The notes under the pieces were generated by a model. The model did not search any database, was not told the origin of the DNA, and saw only the letters and a program-made list of their open reading frames with translations. From assembly GCF_000875775.1 (NCBI RefSeq), contig NZ_CP010868.1:992001-1056000 (forward strand): a stretch of 64,000 nt of DNA. The letters run 5' to 3'. Both the position numbers and the translations under genes were made by a program. The DNA comes from Nitrosopumilus piranensis (GTDB lineage Archaea; Thermoproteota; Nitrososphaeria; Nitrososphaerales; Nitrosopumilaceae). This document shows, piece after piece, positions 24,933-33,218 of the stretch (position 1 is the stretch's first letter; each line of letters opens with the position of its first letter).

Positions 24933-25517
24933 TCATCCAGAATTGTATTTGTTAACTAGTTCTTGAGCCCATTTTGCAATTTTTGCTTTATCTAATTGTA
25001 TGACTTCTACACCTGCTTCTTTTAGCAAGTCAAAGTCTGTTTCTGGATAAGAGTCAAGACATACAAATTTTCTAATGCCAATTGTAATTGCCATCTTGGT
25101 ACATTCTAAGCATGGGACAAATGTTGTGTATAGTATGGCTCCCTCTATTCCTGCTTCTATGCCTAAAATTGCACAATGCATTATTGCATTAGCCTCTGCA
25201 TGATTGCATAGACATCTATCAAGTGATGCTCCTGATTCTATTTTTCCCTCCATTCTTAATTGGCATCTTTTACATCCTCCTTCAAAACAATTTTTGATTC
25301 CTGGGGGTGTTCCATTATACCCTGTTGCCAACTGTCTGTGATTTCTGACAATAACTGCTCCTACTTGTCTTGTTACACAATTTGAACGCAGTTTAGCAAG
25401 TTCTGCTTGAAGCATAAAGTATTCATCCCAATTTGGTCTCTCAAAAGTACTCAACACATTTTCTGTTTGTCTGTTCAATATATGGATCGCGTTATGTGTA
25501 AGTGTTTTTGCGATCAA
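24933..25517 (-). CDS. dCMP deaminase (ComE/DCTD family)
   Basis: Zinc-dependent deaminase converting dCMP to dUMP for thymidylate supply. It has the family lead RPNWDEYF, then RQVGAVIVRN and TGYNGTPPG. The catalytic His-Ala-Glu is at 106-108 (NHAEANAI) and PCLEC at 135-139 supplies the two zinc cysteines. Extra cysteines between (CFEGGCKRC and CLC) resemble the second zinc site of T4-type enzymes. It precedes polB by 4 nt, a natural pairing of dNTP supply and DNA synthesis. The N-terminal 25 residues may be too long. Confidence 0.93.
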   Translation of the reverse strand: MIAKTLTHNAIHILNRQTENVLSTFERPNWDEYFMLQAELAKLRSNCVTRQVGAVIVRNHRQLATGYNGTPPGIKNCFEGGCKRCQLRMEGKIESGASLDRCLCNHAEANAIMHCAILGIEAGIEGAILYTTFVPCLECTKMAITIGIRKFVCLDSYPETDFDLLKEAGVEVIQLDKAKIAKWAQELVNKYNSG

Positions 25518-25574
25518 TTCTCTTTAGATAAGTTGTACACAAACTACTTTAGCATCTTTGAAACTGTTGATTTG

Positions 25575-25763
25575 ATGGCAAGCTATACAGCTGAAGTAAA
25601 CGCAATTCATAAAAAATTCAATAATGCTGTCAAGAGAGCAAAAACAAAAAAATCTCTTAACCAAGCATATAGTGCTCATAAAAAAGCACATGAGCGTTTA
25701 TTGAAGAAACACCTCCGTGAGGAGACTGCAATGATTAACAAAGCCAAGAAAAAACTAGACTAG
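25575..25763 (+). CDS. 62-residue charged helical protein
   Basis: Start chosen at the ATG at 25575 (MASYTAEVNAIHKKF), because the longer open frame reaches back into dCMP deaminase on the other strand and has no domain there. The product is Lys/Ala-rich and almost entirely helical, with a possible short coiled coil. It is a small nucleoid- or ribosome-type basic protein in appearance, but no family is recognised. Confidence 0.6.
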   Translation: MASYTAEVNAIHKKFNNAVKRAKTKKSLNQAYSAHKKAHERLLKKHLREETAMINKAKKKLD

Positions 25764-25813
25764 TTTTTCCTGACTTTTTTTATTTTTGTTTACTACCTTA
25801 ATGTTTAAGCATT

Positions 25814-26137
25814 TTATTTTTTGTTCATATTTTGAACTAATTCTAAGAATTTGTCTATGATTATTTTTGGTTGTGAGTCTGCTAATGCAAGCATTGCTCT
25901 TCCCATTTCAGAAATTATAACTTGTTGTTCTTGTGTAAGATCCTTTTTGATTGATTCATATTTTTCCAAATACTCTTCGACAACTCTCCAGTTAGGATCT
26001 TGATTCAAAGATTCAAGTAATGATTGAAAATATTCTTCATTGGAATTTTTATCACTCAACACACCCATCAGGTAATATTGAAATAAAAATGGACTCTTTT
26101 TGTCTAATTTTCTAGTTGAATTGCCGGTCTCAGGCAC
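25814..26137 (-). CDS. Conserved-looking hypothetical protein, 107 residues
   Basis: A GTG-initiated frame (26137) encoding an all-helical soluble protein with a predicted core LFQYYLMGVLSDKNS, acidic middle, and ending KIIIDKFLELVQNMNKK. No motif, metal site or signal peptide is visible. An internal ATG (in YYLMGVL) would make a shorter product. It is convergent with the 62-residue gene and divergent from the Hef helicase. Confidence 0.6.
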   Translation of the reverse strand: MPETGNSTRKLDKKSPFLFQYYLMGVLSDKNSNEEYFQSLLESLNQDPNWRVVEEYLEKYESIKKDLTQEQQVIISEMGRAMLALADSQPKIIIDKFLELVQNMNKK

Positions 26138-26231
26138 AGATTTTCATTAATCTAAATTGAATGGTATATGTTTGTCAATGGTCAACTACACGAAAGCATA
26201 AAATCAACAAATTACAAATTTTCTTTATACT

Positions 26232-27740
26232 TTGACTGAATTTATTGAAAAAAAATATGTAAAAAAAGGCTCTATTGAAAAACGAGATTATCAGGTAAAC
26301 CTTGCAAATCAGGCTATTGATGAAAACTGTATTGTTGTTTTGCCTACTGGTCTTGGAAAAACTGCAATTGCATTACAAGTCATTGCTGAATTTCTATCTC
26401 AAGGAACTGGAGGTGCATTATTTTTAGCCCCTACTAGAGTTCTCGTCAATCAACATTACGAATTCTTAAAAAAAAATCTAGTCCTAGATGATATCTCACT
26501 AATTACTGGCGAAGATACTATTCAAAAAAGAACTAAGCTATGGAGCAATAGTGTAATTTGTGCAACTCCTGAAATTGCTAAAAATGATTTAGACAGGGGC
26601 ATAGTATCATCTAATCAATTCAGTCTTGTAATTTTTGACGAAGTCCATCGAACAATTGGAGATTATGCATATTCTGGAATTGCAGAACGCTTTGTAAATT
26701 CAACTGCCAGAATTGTTGGAATGACTGCTACTTTGCCAAGTGAAAAGGATAAGGCAACTGAGATTCTCACCAAACTCAAAATTGCAAGTGTTGCTGAAAG
26801 AACTGAGAATAGTCCTGATGTAAGACCCTATACCCAAGAAACTAATACTGAATGGATAAATGTTGAACTCCCTCCTGAACTAACATCTATTCAAACATTG
26901 TTGAAATTAGCACTTGATCAAAGATATGAAACATTACGTAACAATGGAATCAAACTTGCTGAACAACAATCTCTTTCTGCATTGTTGAGAATTAGACAAT
27001 TTGTTTTAAATCAAAACCGACGTTCTGCAAAACCATTATTCACTGCAATCCGAATTCATTACGCACTAAATATTTTAGAGGCCCATGGAATCACTCCTTT
27101 TTTGAAGTTTTGTGAACGTGCTCAAGCAAAAAAAGGTGCAGGTGTAAAGGAACTCTTTGAGGTTGATCCAAACTTTACTCGTGCAATACATCTTGCAAAA
27201 GAAGCTCAATCTCGAGGAATCGAGCATTCTAAAATCCCAAAACTAAAAGATATCATAGAATCTGTCCCCGGAAAGGCTTTGATCTTTACTAGTTACCGTG
27301 ATTCTGTTGATTTAATTTTTAACAAATTGACTGAACTTGGAATTTCTGCAGGTATTCTGATTGGCAAAGCAGGTGAAACAGGGTTAAAGCAAAAAAAGCA
27401 AATTGAAACTGTACAGAAATTTCGTGATGGAGTTTTTGATGTTTTAATTGCAACACGTGTCGGTGAGGAAGGACTAGATATTGCAGAGGTAAACCAAGTA
27501 ATTTTTTATGACAATGTCCCCAGTTCTGTCAGATTTATTCAAAGAAGAGGCAGAACTGGCAGAAAGGACACTGGAAAATTAGTAGTATTAATTGCAAAAA
27601 ATACTATTGATGAAACGTATTATTGGATAGGAAAACGAAAGATGACTGCCTCAAAATCAATGGGTGATAAAATGACCAAAGTTTTAGAAAAAAATCAAGA
27701 AGTAACTTCTAAAAAAACAGGCCTTGATGCCTTTATCTAA
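26232..27740 (+). CDS. Hef/FANCM-type SF2 DNA helicase (helicase part only)
   Basis: A 502-residue superfamily 2 helicase of the Hef/Mph1/FANCM group, which remodels stalled forks. Walker A is LPTGLGKT (residues 37-44), motif II is DEVH near 136, motif III is MTATLP, and motif VI is QRRGRTGR. The insert domain between the RecA lobes is the Hef-specific helical one (LRIRQFVLNQNRR). The XPF-like nuclease half of euryarchaeal Hef is absent. The last residues TGLDAFI resemble a PCNA-binding peptide. The start is TTG at 26232. Its stop overlaps the converging gene by 4 nt. Confidence 0.92.
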   Translation: MTEFIEKKYVKKGSIEKRDYQVNLANQAIDENCIVVLPTGLGKTAIALQVIAEFLSQGTGGALFLAPTRVLVNQHYEFLKKNLVLDDISLITGEDTIQKRTKLWSNSVICATPEIAKNDLDRGIVSSNQFSLVIFDEVHRTIGDYAYSGIAERFVNSTARIVGMTATLPSEKDKATEILTKLKIASVAERTENSPDVRPYTQETNTEWINVELPPELTSIQTLLKLALDQRYETLRNNGIKLAEQQSLSALLRIRQFVLNQNRRSAKPLFTAIRIHYALNILEAHGITPFLKFCERAQAKKGAGVKELFEVDPNFTRAIHLAKEAQSRGIEHSKIPKLKDIIESVPGKALIFTSYRDSVDLIFNKLTELGISAGILIGKAGETGLKQKKQIETVQKFRDGVFDVLIATRVGEEGLDIAEVNQVIFYDNVPSSVRFIQRRGRTGRKDTGKLVVLIAKNTIDETYYWIGKRKMTASKSMGDKMTKVLEKNQEVTSKKTGLDAFI

Positions 27741-28012
27741 TTTTGATATTGTTTTGAAATGTTTTGAAAAACTTCTTGCTTTCTTTGAATGATTTTATTT
27801 TTCATTCCTGATTCTAAATGATGTGTACTGCTACCTTTTGCTACAAGTAGGTTTTCTAGTCTAATGTCAAACTGACTTTTTAAAAAATTTATAGCTTCGT
27901 CAAACCCTCCATCTAATTCTAAATTTCCAAATACATCTTTTGCTAAATTATTAATTGATTTTTCTAAATATGTCAAAATTTCATCTATTGTTTCTTGTGT
28001 TAGTATTGTCAC
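27737..28012 (-). CDS. 91-residue helical protein, unknown
   Basis: Starts MTILTQETIDEILTYLEKSINNLAKDVF and is all-helical without cysteines, signal or catalytic motifs. Its 3' end overlaps hef by 4 nt on the opposite strand. A hairpin separates it from the parvulin gene upstream on the same strand. I do not recognise the family. Confidence 0.6.
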   Translation of the reverse strand: MTILTQETIDEILTYLEKSINNLAKDVFGNLELDGGFDEAINFLKSQFDIRLENLLVAKGSSTHHLESGMKNKIIQRKQEVFQNISKQYQN

Positions 28013-28073
28013 TGCATTGTAAGTGTAAAATTAGCGTTTATTTTGTTTTGGTTTTTAATACTCTATGTTGCTA

Positions 28074-28101
28074 AAACAGATCAAAAACTAATCATCTGTT
28101 T
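28074..28101 (-). terminator. 8-bp stem hairpin between parvulin and a hypothetical gene
   Basis: AAACAGAT and ATCTGTTT are perfectly complementary around a 12-base loop. On the minus strand it lies 31 nt past the parvulin stop and is followed by ATAGC rather than a long T-run. A role in ending the parvulin mRNA, or as an operator for the gene at 28012, are equally possible. Confidence 0.35.
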
Positions 28102-28132
28102 GAAAATATTATTAATTAAAATCTAAATGAAC

Positions 28133-28411
28133 TTAGCCAAGTCTTTTGATAATATGATATCCAAATTCTGATTTTACAGGTTCAGATGTCTCGCCAATTT
28201 GGAGTTTAAAGGCTGCATCTTCAAAAGGCTTTACCATCATACCTCTTGTGAAATATCCCAAGTTCCCATCTTTTTTGGCACTTCCTGAATCCATGGATAA
28301 CTCTTTTGCTAATTTTCCAAACTTTTCTCCACTTTTTAGTTTCTCCATTATTGCTAGTGCTTCACTTTGTTTTGAAACAAGAATGTGTGAACATTTGATC
28401 TTATTACTCAT
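28133..28411 (-). CDS. Single-domain parvulin (peptidyl-prolyl isomerase)
   Basis: A 92-residue parvulin with no signal peptide. It opens KCSHILVSK, contains LAKELSMDSGSAKKDGNLGYFTRGMMVKPFEDAAF and ends EFGYHIIKRLG, all hallmark parvulin segments including the two active-site histidines. Its layout is that of the thaumarchaeal Pin-type parvulin described from marine ammonia oxidisers, which has been proposed to associate with the membrane surface. It accelerates cis-trans isomerisation of prolyl bonds. It is transcribed alone on the minus strand, divergent from a secreted protein. Confidence 0.95.
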   Translation of the reverse strand: MSNKIKCSHILVSKQSEALAIMEKLKSGEKFGKLAKELSMDSGSAKKDGNLGYFTRGMMVKPFEDAAFKLQIGETSEPVKSEFGYHIIKRLG

Positions 28412-28518
28412 TTACATTTCTAAATTATTCTACATCTTAATTGTTTAGGAATGGTTTTACAGGTTCACACTGGATATCTTTGATATATGATTATATACAA
28501 CAGAAACTCTATATTTTT

Positions 28519-29808
28519 GTGAATTCCTTACTAGTATTTTCTATAATGGCAATTTTGGCAACTGGTATGGTTGCTCCAGCATTACCATTTTCTCATGCAG
28601 ACATTATCCCACCAAAACATCAAACAAAAATTGGAATATCATCTGAAGATATTGTTTGTGATTCTGGTTTATTCAAGGTAATTCGAACTACAAGTGACTC
28701 TGTAGCATGTGTAAAAGCAAAAAGTGTCTTGAAACTTATTGAAAATGGGTGGGCAAAAACCGTTAATGATAAACAAGTTGATGAAGAACTCTTAAACAAA
28801 ATTATCAATAGAAAAAGCATTGATCTTGCTACAATCAATATTCTTGAAACCGTTCCAATAAAATCTAAAACAGGTACTTCTGCACCTGGAAAATCAATTG
28901 CAAACTATGATGTTGCCTTTGAGATTTGTCCTTCTGTTCCAATCTATGCCCCAGATGTCCATATTTCTTCAGATAGTGAAACAAAGCACTATGAATTACC
29001 TGGATTAGTTGAATCTGGTTCTTGTACTCTTAGTGCAACAAAAATAAAAGCATCTGATGCAAAATCAATCAAAATTACATTATTAAACCAAGGTGACATC
29101 TCTGAAAAAATTGTAACTCTTCAAACTGAACTTGATTCATTAAAAGAACAATTAGCAAAAATCAGACAATCTATTACTCGAGATAACCCTGAAACTCAAA
29201 AACAAGGAACTAAAATTGCTGAACTTCGAAAGCAAATCAATGACAAACGTGAGCAATTACATAGAACCCTATTTGCTATCCATACACCATCTACGGTAAA
29301 AGATAAACTCAATGAGATGACTTTTTCAGGAAAAATAATTGAAGGTAACTCTGCTAGTATCTTGTCTGTCTTAGATTCAACTCCTGGGCTTTATCATACA
29401 GTCTTTGAAGTGTGTGCAGGGCCTACAACAATTAAACTGCCCGTAATCAAAGTTACTTCTGATAAACAGTCTCTAACCCTAAGGTTGGGCGATAAAATCA
29501 CTGCAAACTCTTGTCAAATGACTTATGTAAAAATAGAGGCAGATGACAAAACTTCCATATCAGTTAAACCTGCAGGAAATAGTGATTCATCAAACAAAGC
29601 ATCTGACCTTGAAGTTCAAATCAGCAGTTTGCAGAACTCATTAGTAAAAGAGAGACAAACCCTAAAATCATTAATTCATAATCCTGATAGGCCTGAAGAT
29701 TTTGCAGAATTATTTGATGCACATGTAGTTAAAATCACAGAACTAAGAAACCAAATATCTGTGGCAAAAGCAGAGTTTAGTAAAATTCTATATTTGACAT
29801 ATAATTAG
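28519..29808 (+). CDS. Secreted protein with two repeats of a beta domain and coiled coil
   Basis: A start is proposed at GTG 28519: a TATA-like TTATATA at 28491-28497 lies about 25 bp upstream, fitting a leaderless transcript, and the product opens with a signal peptide (LLVFSIMAILATGMVAPALPFSHA). Then come two copies of one unit. The first has YDVAFEICP and SGSCTLSATKIKASD, followed by a coiled coil. The second has YHTVFEVCAG and ANSCQMTYVKIEADD, followed by another coiled coil. Each unit has a Cys pair that may form a disulfide. It is probably extracellular; function unknown. A frame upstream to 28441 exists but lacks a reason to be used. Confidence 0.7.
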   Translation: MNSLLVFSIMAILATGMVAPALPFSHADIIPPKHQTKIGISSEDIVCDSGLFKVIRTTSDSVACVKAKSVLKLIENGWAKTVNDKQVDEELLNKIINRKSIDLATINILETVPIKSKTGTSAPGKSIANYDVAFEICPSVPIYAPDVHISSDSETKHYELPGLVESGSCTLSATKIKASDAKSIKITLLNQGDISEKIVTLQTELDSLKEQLAKIRQSITRDNPETQKQGTKIAELRKQINDKREQLHRTLFAIHTPSTVKDKLNEMTFSGKIIEGNSASILSVLDSTPGLYHTVFEVCAGPTTIKLPVIKVTSDKQSLTLRLGDKITANSCQMTYVKIEADDKTSISVKPAGNSDSSNKASDLEVQISSLQNSLVKERQTLKSLIHNPDRPEDFAELFDAHVVKITELRNQISVAKAEFSKILYLTYN

Positions 29809-29958
29809 TAAAAGATTCTTTTTGTACTGTATTCTTGGAATGATTTATTCATCTAATGATTTACTTTATTTTGATACTATCTAATTAAGAGATAAACATA
29901 AAATCAAACATTTGAAAATTAAGCTATGATTTTTCTACATCTATCTTTATAATTAGTC

Positions 29959-30156
29959 ATGCATTGTATTGGCTCCTGTAAAAATTACAAAGCAACAAGT
30001 ACAAGTCTTGATGGGGGTCGATATGAATTAGGACAAAAGAGATGTCCTGAATGTGAATTATTCATTAATTGGGAAGGATTGTGGTGTCCTTGTTGTGGTC
30101 GTTTACTTAGAACAAAACCTAGAGCTAAAAAATTAAAAAATCGTCGTAAAAAGTAA
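29959..30156 (+). CDS. 65-residue zinc-binding protein
   Basis: Six cysteines in paired spacing (CIGSC, CPEC, CPCC) with a basic C-terminal tail (KPRAKKLKNRRKK), typical of small treble-clef or ribbon proteins that contact RNA or DNA. The ATG follows a TATA-rich spacer. No specific family is recognised. It stands alone between the secreted repeat protein and a degraded gene. Confidence 0.7.
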   Translation: MHCIGSCKNYKATSTSLDGGRYELGQKRCPECELFINWEGLWCPCCGRLLRTKPRAKKLKNRRKK

Positions 30157-30258
30157 TTTTGAGTATTTTCAATTTCTTCACTTGTTGAATCCTTTTTGGA
30201 ACGCCTAAACAACAAAAATTTCCATCGATTTTAAGATGAAATGCCAATATTGTAATTC

Positions 30259-30469
30259 ATGGGAAATAGAGTTTTGCCTATATTGGGTATTACTAGTATT
30301 GCAATGTTGTTTGGTATGGGTATGGTTTTTCTAGCAATGGCTGAATCCCACCTAATTAAGATAGTATTAGACTCTGGCACCTGAAAGCAAAGTCTATGTC
30401 TCTGTTGATTTTGATAATGATGGCATTTGTGATGAACAAGCAGGTTTTAGTTTCAACTTCAACAATTGA
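30259..30469 (+). pseudogene. Broken secreted protein with a DxDxDG calcium-type loop
   Basis: The first frame (30259-30384) is a signal or membrane peptide (LPILGITSIAMLFGMGMVFLAMA) followed by LIKIVLDSG and a stop. The +1 frame from about 30377 reads APESKVYVSVDFDNDGICDEQAGFSF and ends at TGA 30467-30469. Together they look like one small secreted protein with an EF-hand-like DFDNDG loop, split by a one-base change near GGCACC. No other domain remains. Confidence 0.45.
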
Positions 30470-30497
30470 AAAAATTGGTGTGACTCAACAGTGCTTG

Positions 30498-30902
30498 CTA
30501 TCTAATATCTAAACCCCAACTAACTTTGTTTTTAGGAATGATTTTTAGAAATGGCGCCTCATTTTCTTTCCAGGGTTCTCTTCTAACCCATTCAAATTTC
30601 TCAAAAAACATGTTGTAAAATTTGTTAAATTCTGACCCGTTTTCTATTATCTCTGTTATGCCTTGAATTAATACTGCCTTATGACCTCCAGATTTGTAGA
30701 TGTCGATCACTACACTTGCATTTGGATTTGTTTTTAGATTCATGTATGTTCTTGTATCATAGTCTGTTGCAATAATTATTTCATTTTCACTTAACACAAA
30801 CGAAACTGGTTTTACATGTGGAATATCGTTATGTGATGTAGCTATTCTTGCTTCTTCTAGTGAATTAAGAAACTCTTTTTCTCTTTGATTGAATTTAATC
30901 AA
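30498..30902 (-). CDS. Pyridoxamine 5'-phosphate oxidase-like flavin/F420 protein
   Basis: A 134-residue split-barrel protein of the PNPOx-like superfamily: ARIATSHNDIPHVKPVSFVLSENEIIIATDYDTRTYMNLKTNPNASVVID is the standard run of strands that binds FMN, F420 or heme. Active-site residues of true pyridoxamine oxidase are not evident, so the substrate is open; F420-dependent reductases are a common fate in this clade. Its ATG overlaps the upstream gene's stop by 4 nt (ATGA), so the two form an operon. Confidence 0.85.
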   Translation of the reverse strand: MIKFNQREKEFLNSLEEARIATSHNDIPHVKPVSFVLSENEIIIATDYDTRTYMNLKTNPNASVVIDIYKSGGHKAVLIQGITEIIENGSEFNKFYNMFFEKFEWVRREPWKENEAPFLKIIPKNKVSWGLDIR

Positions 30903-31177
30903 GTGAAAATCCGTTCTCGTATCTCAGGTATGTGTTTGTAGACAATGTCTCTTACTTTGATTTGATCTTCTGGTGTTGGCATCTCTTTTTGTGCACTAAG
31001 TATTGCTCCGCTCATCCCCAATGCCATGCCCATAACAATCCCATACACAAATTCTTTTGGGTCTTCAACTTTTAGCACTTCTTTGTTTTCCTTAATCTCA
31101 TCCAGATATGCTGGAATTGTTGCTACTGCTCCATTTATTGTTTGAATTATTAATGCCTCTAATTGGTCTTCACTCAT
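30899..31177 (-). CDS. 92-residue helical protein coupled to the PNPOx-like gene
   Basis: An all-helical small protein with a Gly/Ala/Met-rich helix (FVYGIVMGMALGMSGAILSAQ) that may lie in or on a membrane or in a dimer core. It is followed directly by the PNPOx-like gene (overlap ATGA). No cysteines or motifs. Unknown function; the coupling suggests it works with that flavin-type protein. Confidence 0.6.
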   Translation of the reverse strand: MSEDQLEALIIQTINGAVATIPAYLDEIKENKEVLKVEDPKEFVYGIVMGMALGMSGAILSAQKEMPTPEDQIKVRDIVYKHIPEIRERIFT

Positions 31178-31249
31178 ATCTGTTCTTCAAAGAGATTTGT
31201 TAATAAATTTGCGCCTAAGATTTTTAATCAAGAAATATTGAGGTGGTAC

Positions 31250-31651
31250 ATGTTCTCATTTTTCACTACAAATGAAGCAAATAATGCCCTTCCTGACGTT
31301 ATTAAAAAATTTGAATATGCTTTGGCAAAAAAGAATGAAGTGACAAAACTTGAGCAGCAATTGCAAATGAGCCTCTCTTCTACCAACTCTTTTGAAGAAT
31401 ATGTTACCCTAAAACAACAACTAAACTCTGCAATCACAAAATTTTATGAAGCGGTTGAAATTCTTGAAAGTACTGGTGTTGTAGTCAAAAGTATTGAGCA
31501 AGGATTACTAGACTTTCCTTCCAAAAGATTTGATGATGAGGTATGGTTATGCTGGAAATATGGTGAAACTGAAATCAAATTTTGGCATGAAAAAGATTCT
31601 GGGTTTATGGGAAGAAAACCTATTGAAGTAAATGATGAATCTCTGGTTTAA
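31250..31651 (+). CDS. DUF2203 family protein
   Basis: A 133-residue protein with the family's C-terminal signature: SIEQGLLDFPSKRFDDEVWLCWKYGE and EIKFWHEKDSGFMGRKPIE. The N-terminal half is a coiled coil (EKKFEYALAK-type helices, VTKLEQQLQ). I start at ATG 31250 because GAGGTGG just upstream is a clear Shine-Dalgarno-like site; an in-frame start at 31163 would add residues that overlap the divergent gene. Function of the family is unknown. Confidence 0.82.
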   Translation: MFSFFTTNEANNALPDVIKKFEYALAKKNEVTKLEQQLQMSLSSTNSFEEYVTLKQQLNSAITKFYEAVEILESTGVVVKSIEQGLLDFPSKRFDDEVWLCWKYGETEIKFWHEKDSGFMGRKPIEVNDESLV

Positions 31652-31717
31652 TTTCTAACAAAATTCTTTACATTTATTGTTTTAAGTGGACTAGATGGTA
31701 GGTAACGTCCAAAAGTG

Positions 31718-32011
31718 ATGAAAGATGATGAAAAATACTTGATCACTCCTACAAACGGATTGATTGCAATTGAAGGACATTCTATCTCATTTGACATTAT
31801 ATCTACTATTGAAGGATGCGCTGAAGGGCAGGATTCTTTTACTGTAAATGTATCTGTCCCACAAAAAACATTTGATGTCATTGATTTGGAATTATCTGAA
31901 TGGATAATTTACATTGTAATTATAGGAATTTTCATGGTCGGTGCTACCGTGCTCATATTCCTAAAGAAATCAAAAGCCAATATTGAAGAAGAATGGGAAG
32001 AGGAACTTTAA
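31718..32011 (+). CDS. 97-residue tail-anchored membrane protein
   Basis: A soluble N-terminal beta-rich part (about residues 1-60), one transmembrane helix (WIIYIVIIGIFMVGATVLIFL) and a short acidic cytosolic or outer tail (NIEEEWEEEL). A GTG one codon upstream (31715) is an alternative start. Its 3' end overlaps the converging zinc protein by 4 nt. No family recognised. Confidence 0.6.
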   Translation: MKDDEKYLITPTNGLIAIEGHSISFDIISTIEGCAEGQDSFTVNVSVPQKTFDVIDLELSEWIIYIVIIGIFMVGATVLIFLKKSKANIEEEWEEEL

Positions 32012-32211
32012 TCCCTTCTTTTCTTATCTCTGCATACTCCACAAAGATAGTTTTTCTTAAAATCCTCTAATTCTGCATGAAATTCTTGTGTTTGATAGTA
32101 TGATTCTCCAGTTTGAAGTCTACCTGGAACCTTTTTTCCACAGTTTGTACAGAAAATATCTAGTTCAAATTTTACCTTTTTTTCATTTTCTAAAACTCTG
32201 CCAATTATCAT
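32008..32211 (-). CDS. 67-residue zinc-binding protein
   Basis: CTNC and CGVC pairs separated by about 32 residues, with a helical acidic middle (ELEDFKKNY) and a basic tail (RDKKRRD), consistent with a zinc ribbon or treble clef. The 3' end overlaps the converging membrane protein gene by 4 nt. No specific family recognised. Confidence 0.65.
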   Translation of the reverse strand: MIIGRVLENEKKVKFELDIFCTNCGKKVPGRLQTGESYYQTQEFHAELEDFKKNYLCGVCRDKKRRD

Positions 32212-32297
32212 AATTGTATTTGATTGAATTTTTTAATAAACAATAGCCTAAAATTCAATGTCATGAATATTATAATGAAAAAATTATATTATTTTTA

Positions 32298-33188
32298 ATG
32301 CTCTCTGTATGGTTTAGGGTTATTAGAATTCGTTTCCTTCTGGCATCTGTAATTGCAGTATCTGTTGGTTTGGCACTTAATTGGTGGCAAAACTCAACAA
32401 TTCAACCCATTGATGCCTTTTTGACATTTGCAGGAGTTATGGCGCTTCATGCCAGTGTTGATCTGCTAAATGATTTTTGGGATTTTAAACGTGGAATTGA
32501 TACAAAGACTCCAAAAACAAAGATGAGCGGGGGAACAGGTGTTCTTCCAGAAGGATTGCTCAAACCATCTAGCGTTTATCGTGCTGGTATTGCTTTTTTG
32601 ATAATTGGTTCAGTCATTGGAGCTTACTTTGTAATTGTTGATGGAATAATTATTGCAATTATTTTGGGATTTGCAATACTTTCAATTTATTTCTACTCTA
32701 CAAAAATTGTAGACTCTGGATTGGGGGAATTCTTTGTTGCAGTAAAAGGTTGCATGATTGTTCTTGGCACGTACTTTATTCAATCTGGATACATAACTGC
32801 AGAATCCATTCTTGCAGGTGTGGTTGTTGGTTCTTTGTCGGCATTGGTTTTGTTCATTGCATCTTTTCCAGATCATGATGCAGACAAATCAAAGGGTAGA
32901 AAGACATTGGTTATTGCAATTGGAAAACAAAAAGCAGCAAGACTGTTTTGGATATTTCCACTTGTTTCTTATGGCGCAATAATTGTAGGTGTGTCTTTGA
33001 ATCTATTTCCATTGATTTCTTTGATAAGCTTTCTTAGTATTCCATTAATGATTAAATCTGGATTTGGGTTGAAGAAAAATTATGATTCAGTTCATGAACT
33101 AGTCCCCTTTATGTCTTCAACTTTGATGTTTAGTCGAATTACTGGTGCATTATTTGTCATCAGTTTCTTAATTGGATTTACAGTTTAA
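32298..33188 (+). CDS. UbiA/MenA-type prenyltransferase
   Basis: A 296-residue multi-span membrane enzyme that transfers a polyprenyl chain to an aromatic or other acceptor. The first Asp-rich motif is NDFWDFKRGID (Asn58, Asp59, Asp62, Asp68) and the second is FPDHDADKSKG near residue 192, both needed for Mg-diphosphate binding. The sequence is closer in feel to MenA/1,4-dihydroxy-2-naphthoate prenyltransferases than to UbiA proper, so a quinone role is likely, but the acceptor cannot be fixed. It stands alone. Confidence 0.88.
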   Translation: MLSVWFRVIRIRFLLASVIAVSVGLALNWWQNSTIQPIDAFLTFAGVMALHASVDLLNDFWDFKRGIDTKTPKTKMSGGTGVLPEGLLKPSSVYRAGIAFLIIGSVIGAYFVIVDGIIIAIILGFAILSIYFYSTKIVDSGLGEFFVAVKGCMIVLGTYFIQSGYITAESILAGVVVGSLSALVLFIASFPDHDADKSKGRKTLVIAIGKQKAARLFWIFPLVSYGAIIVGVSLNLFPLISLISFLSIPLMIKSGFGLKKNYDSVHELVPFMSSTLMFSRITGALFVISFLIGFTV

Positions 33189-33218
33189 ACATAAATTTAG
33201 TTAAAATTAAGACCATAC

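Noticed and set aside
25407-25574. Upstream extension of the 62-residue helical gene
   Set aside because: It overlaps dCMP deaminase on the other strand and has no similarity to the rest of the protein.
29985-30215. 76-codon minus-strand frame over the small zinc gene
   Set aside because: Antisense shadow; the plus-strand frame has conserved-looking Cys pairs.
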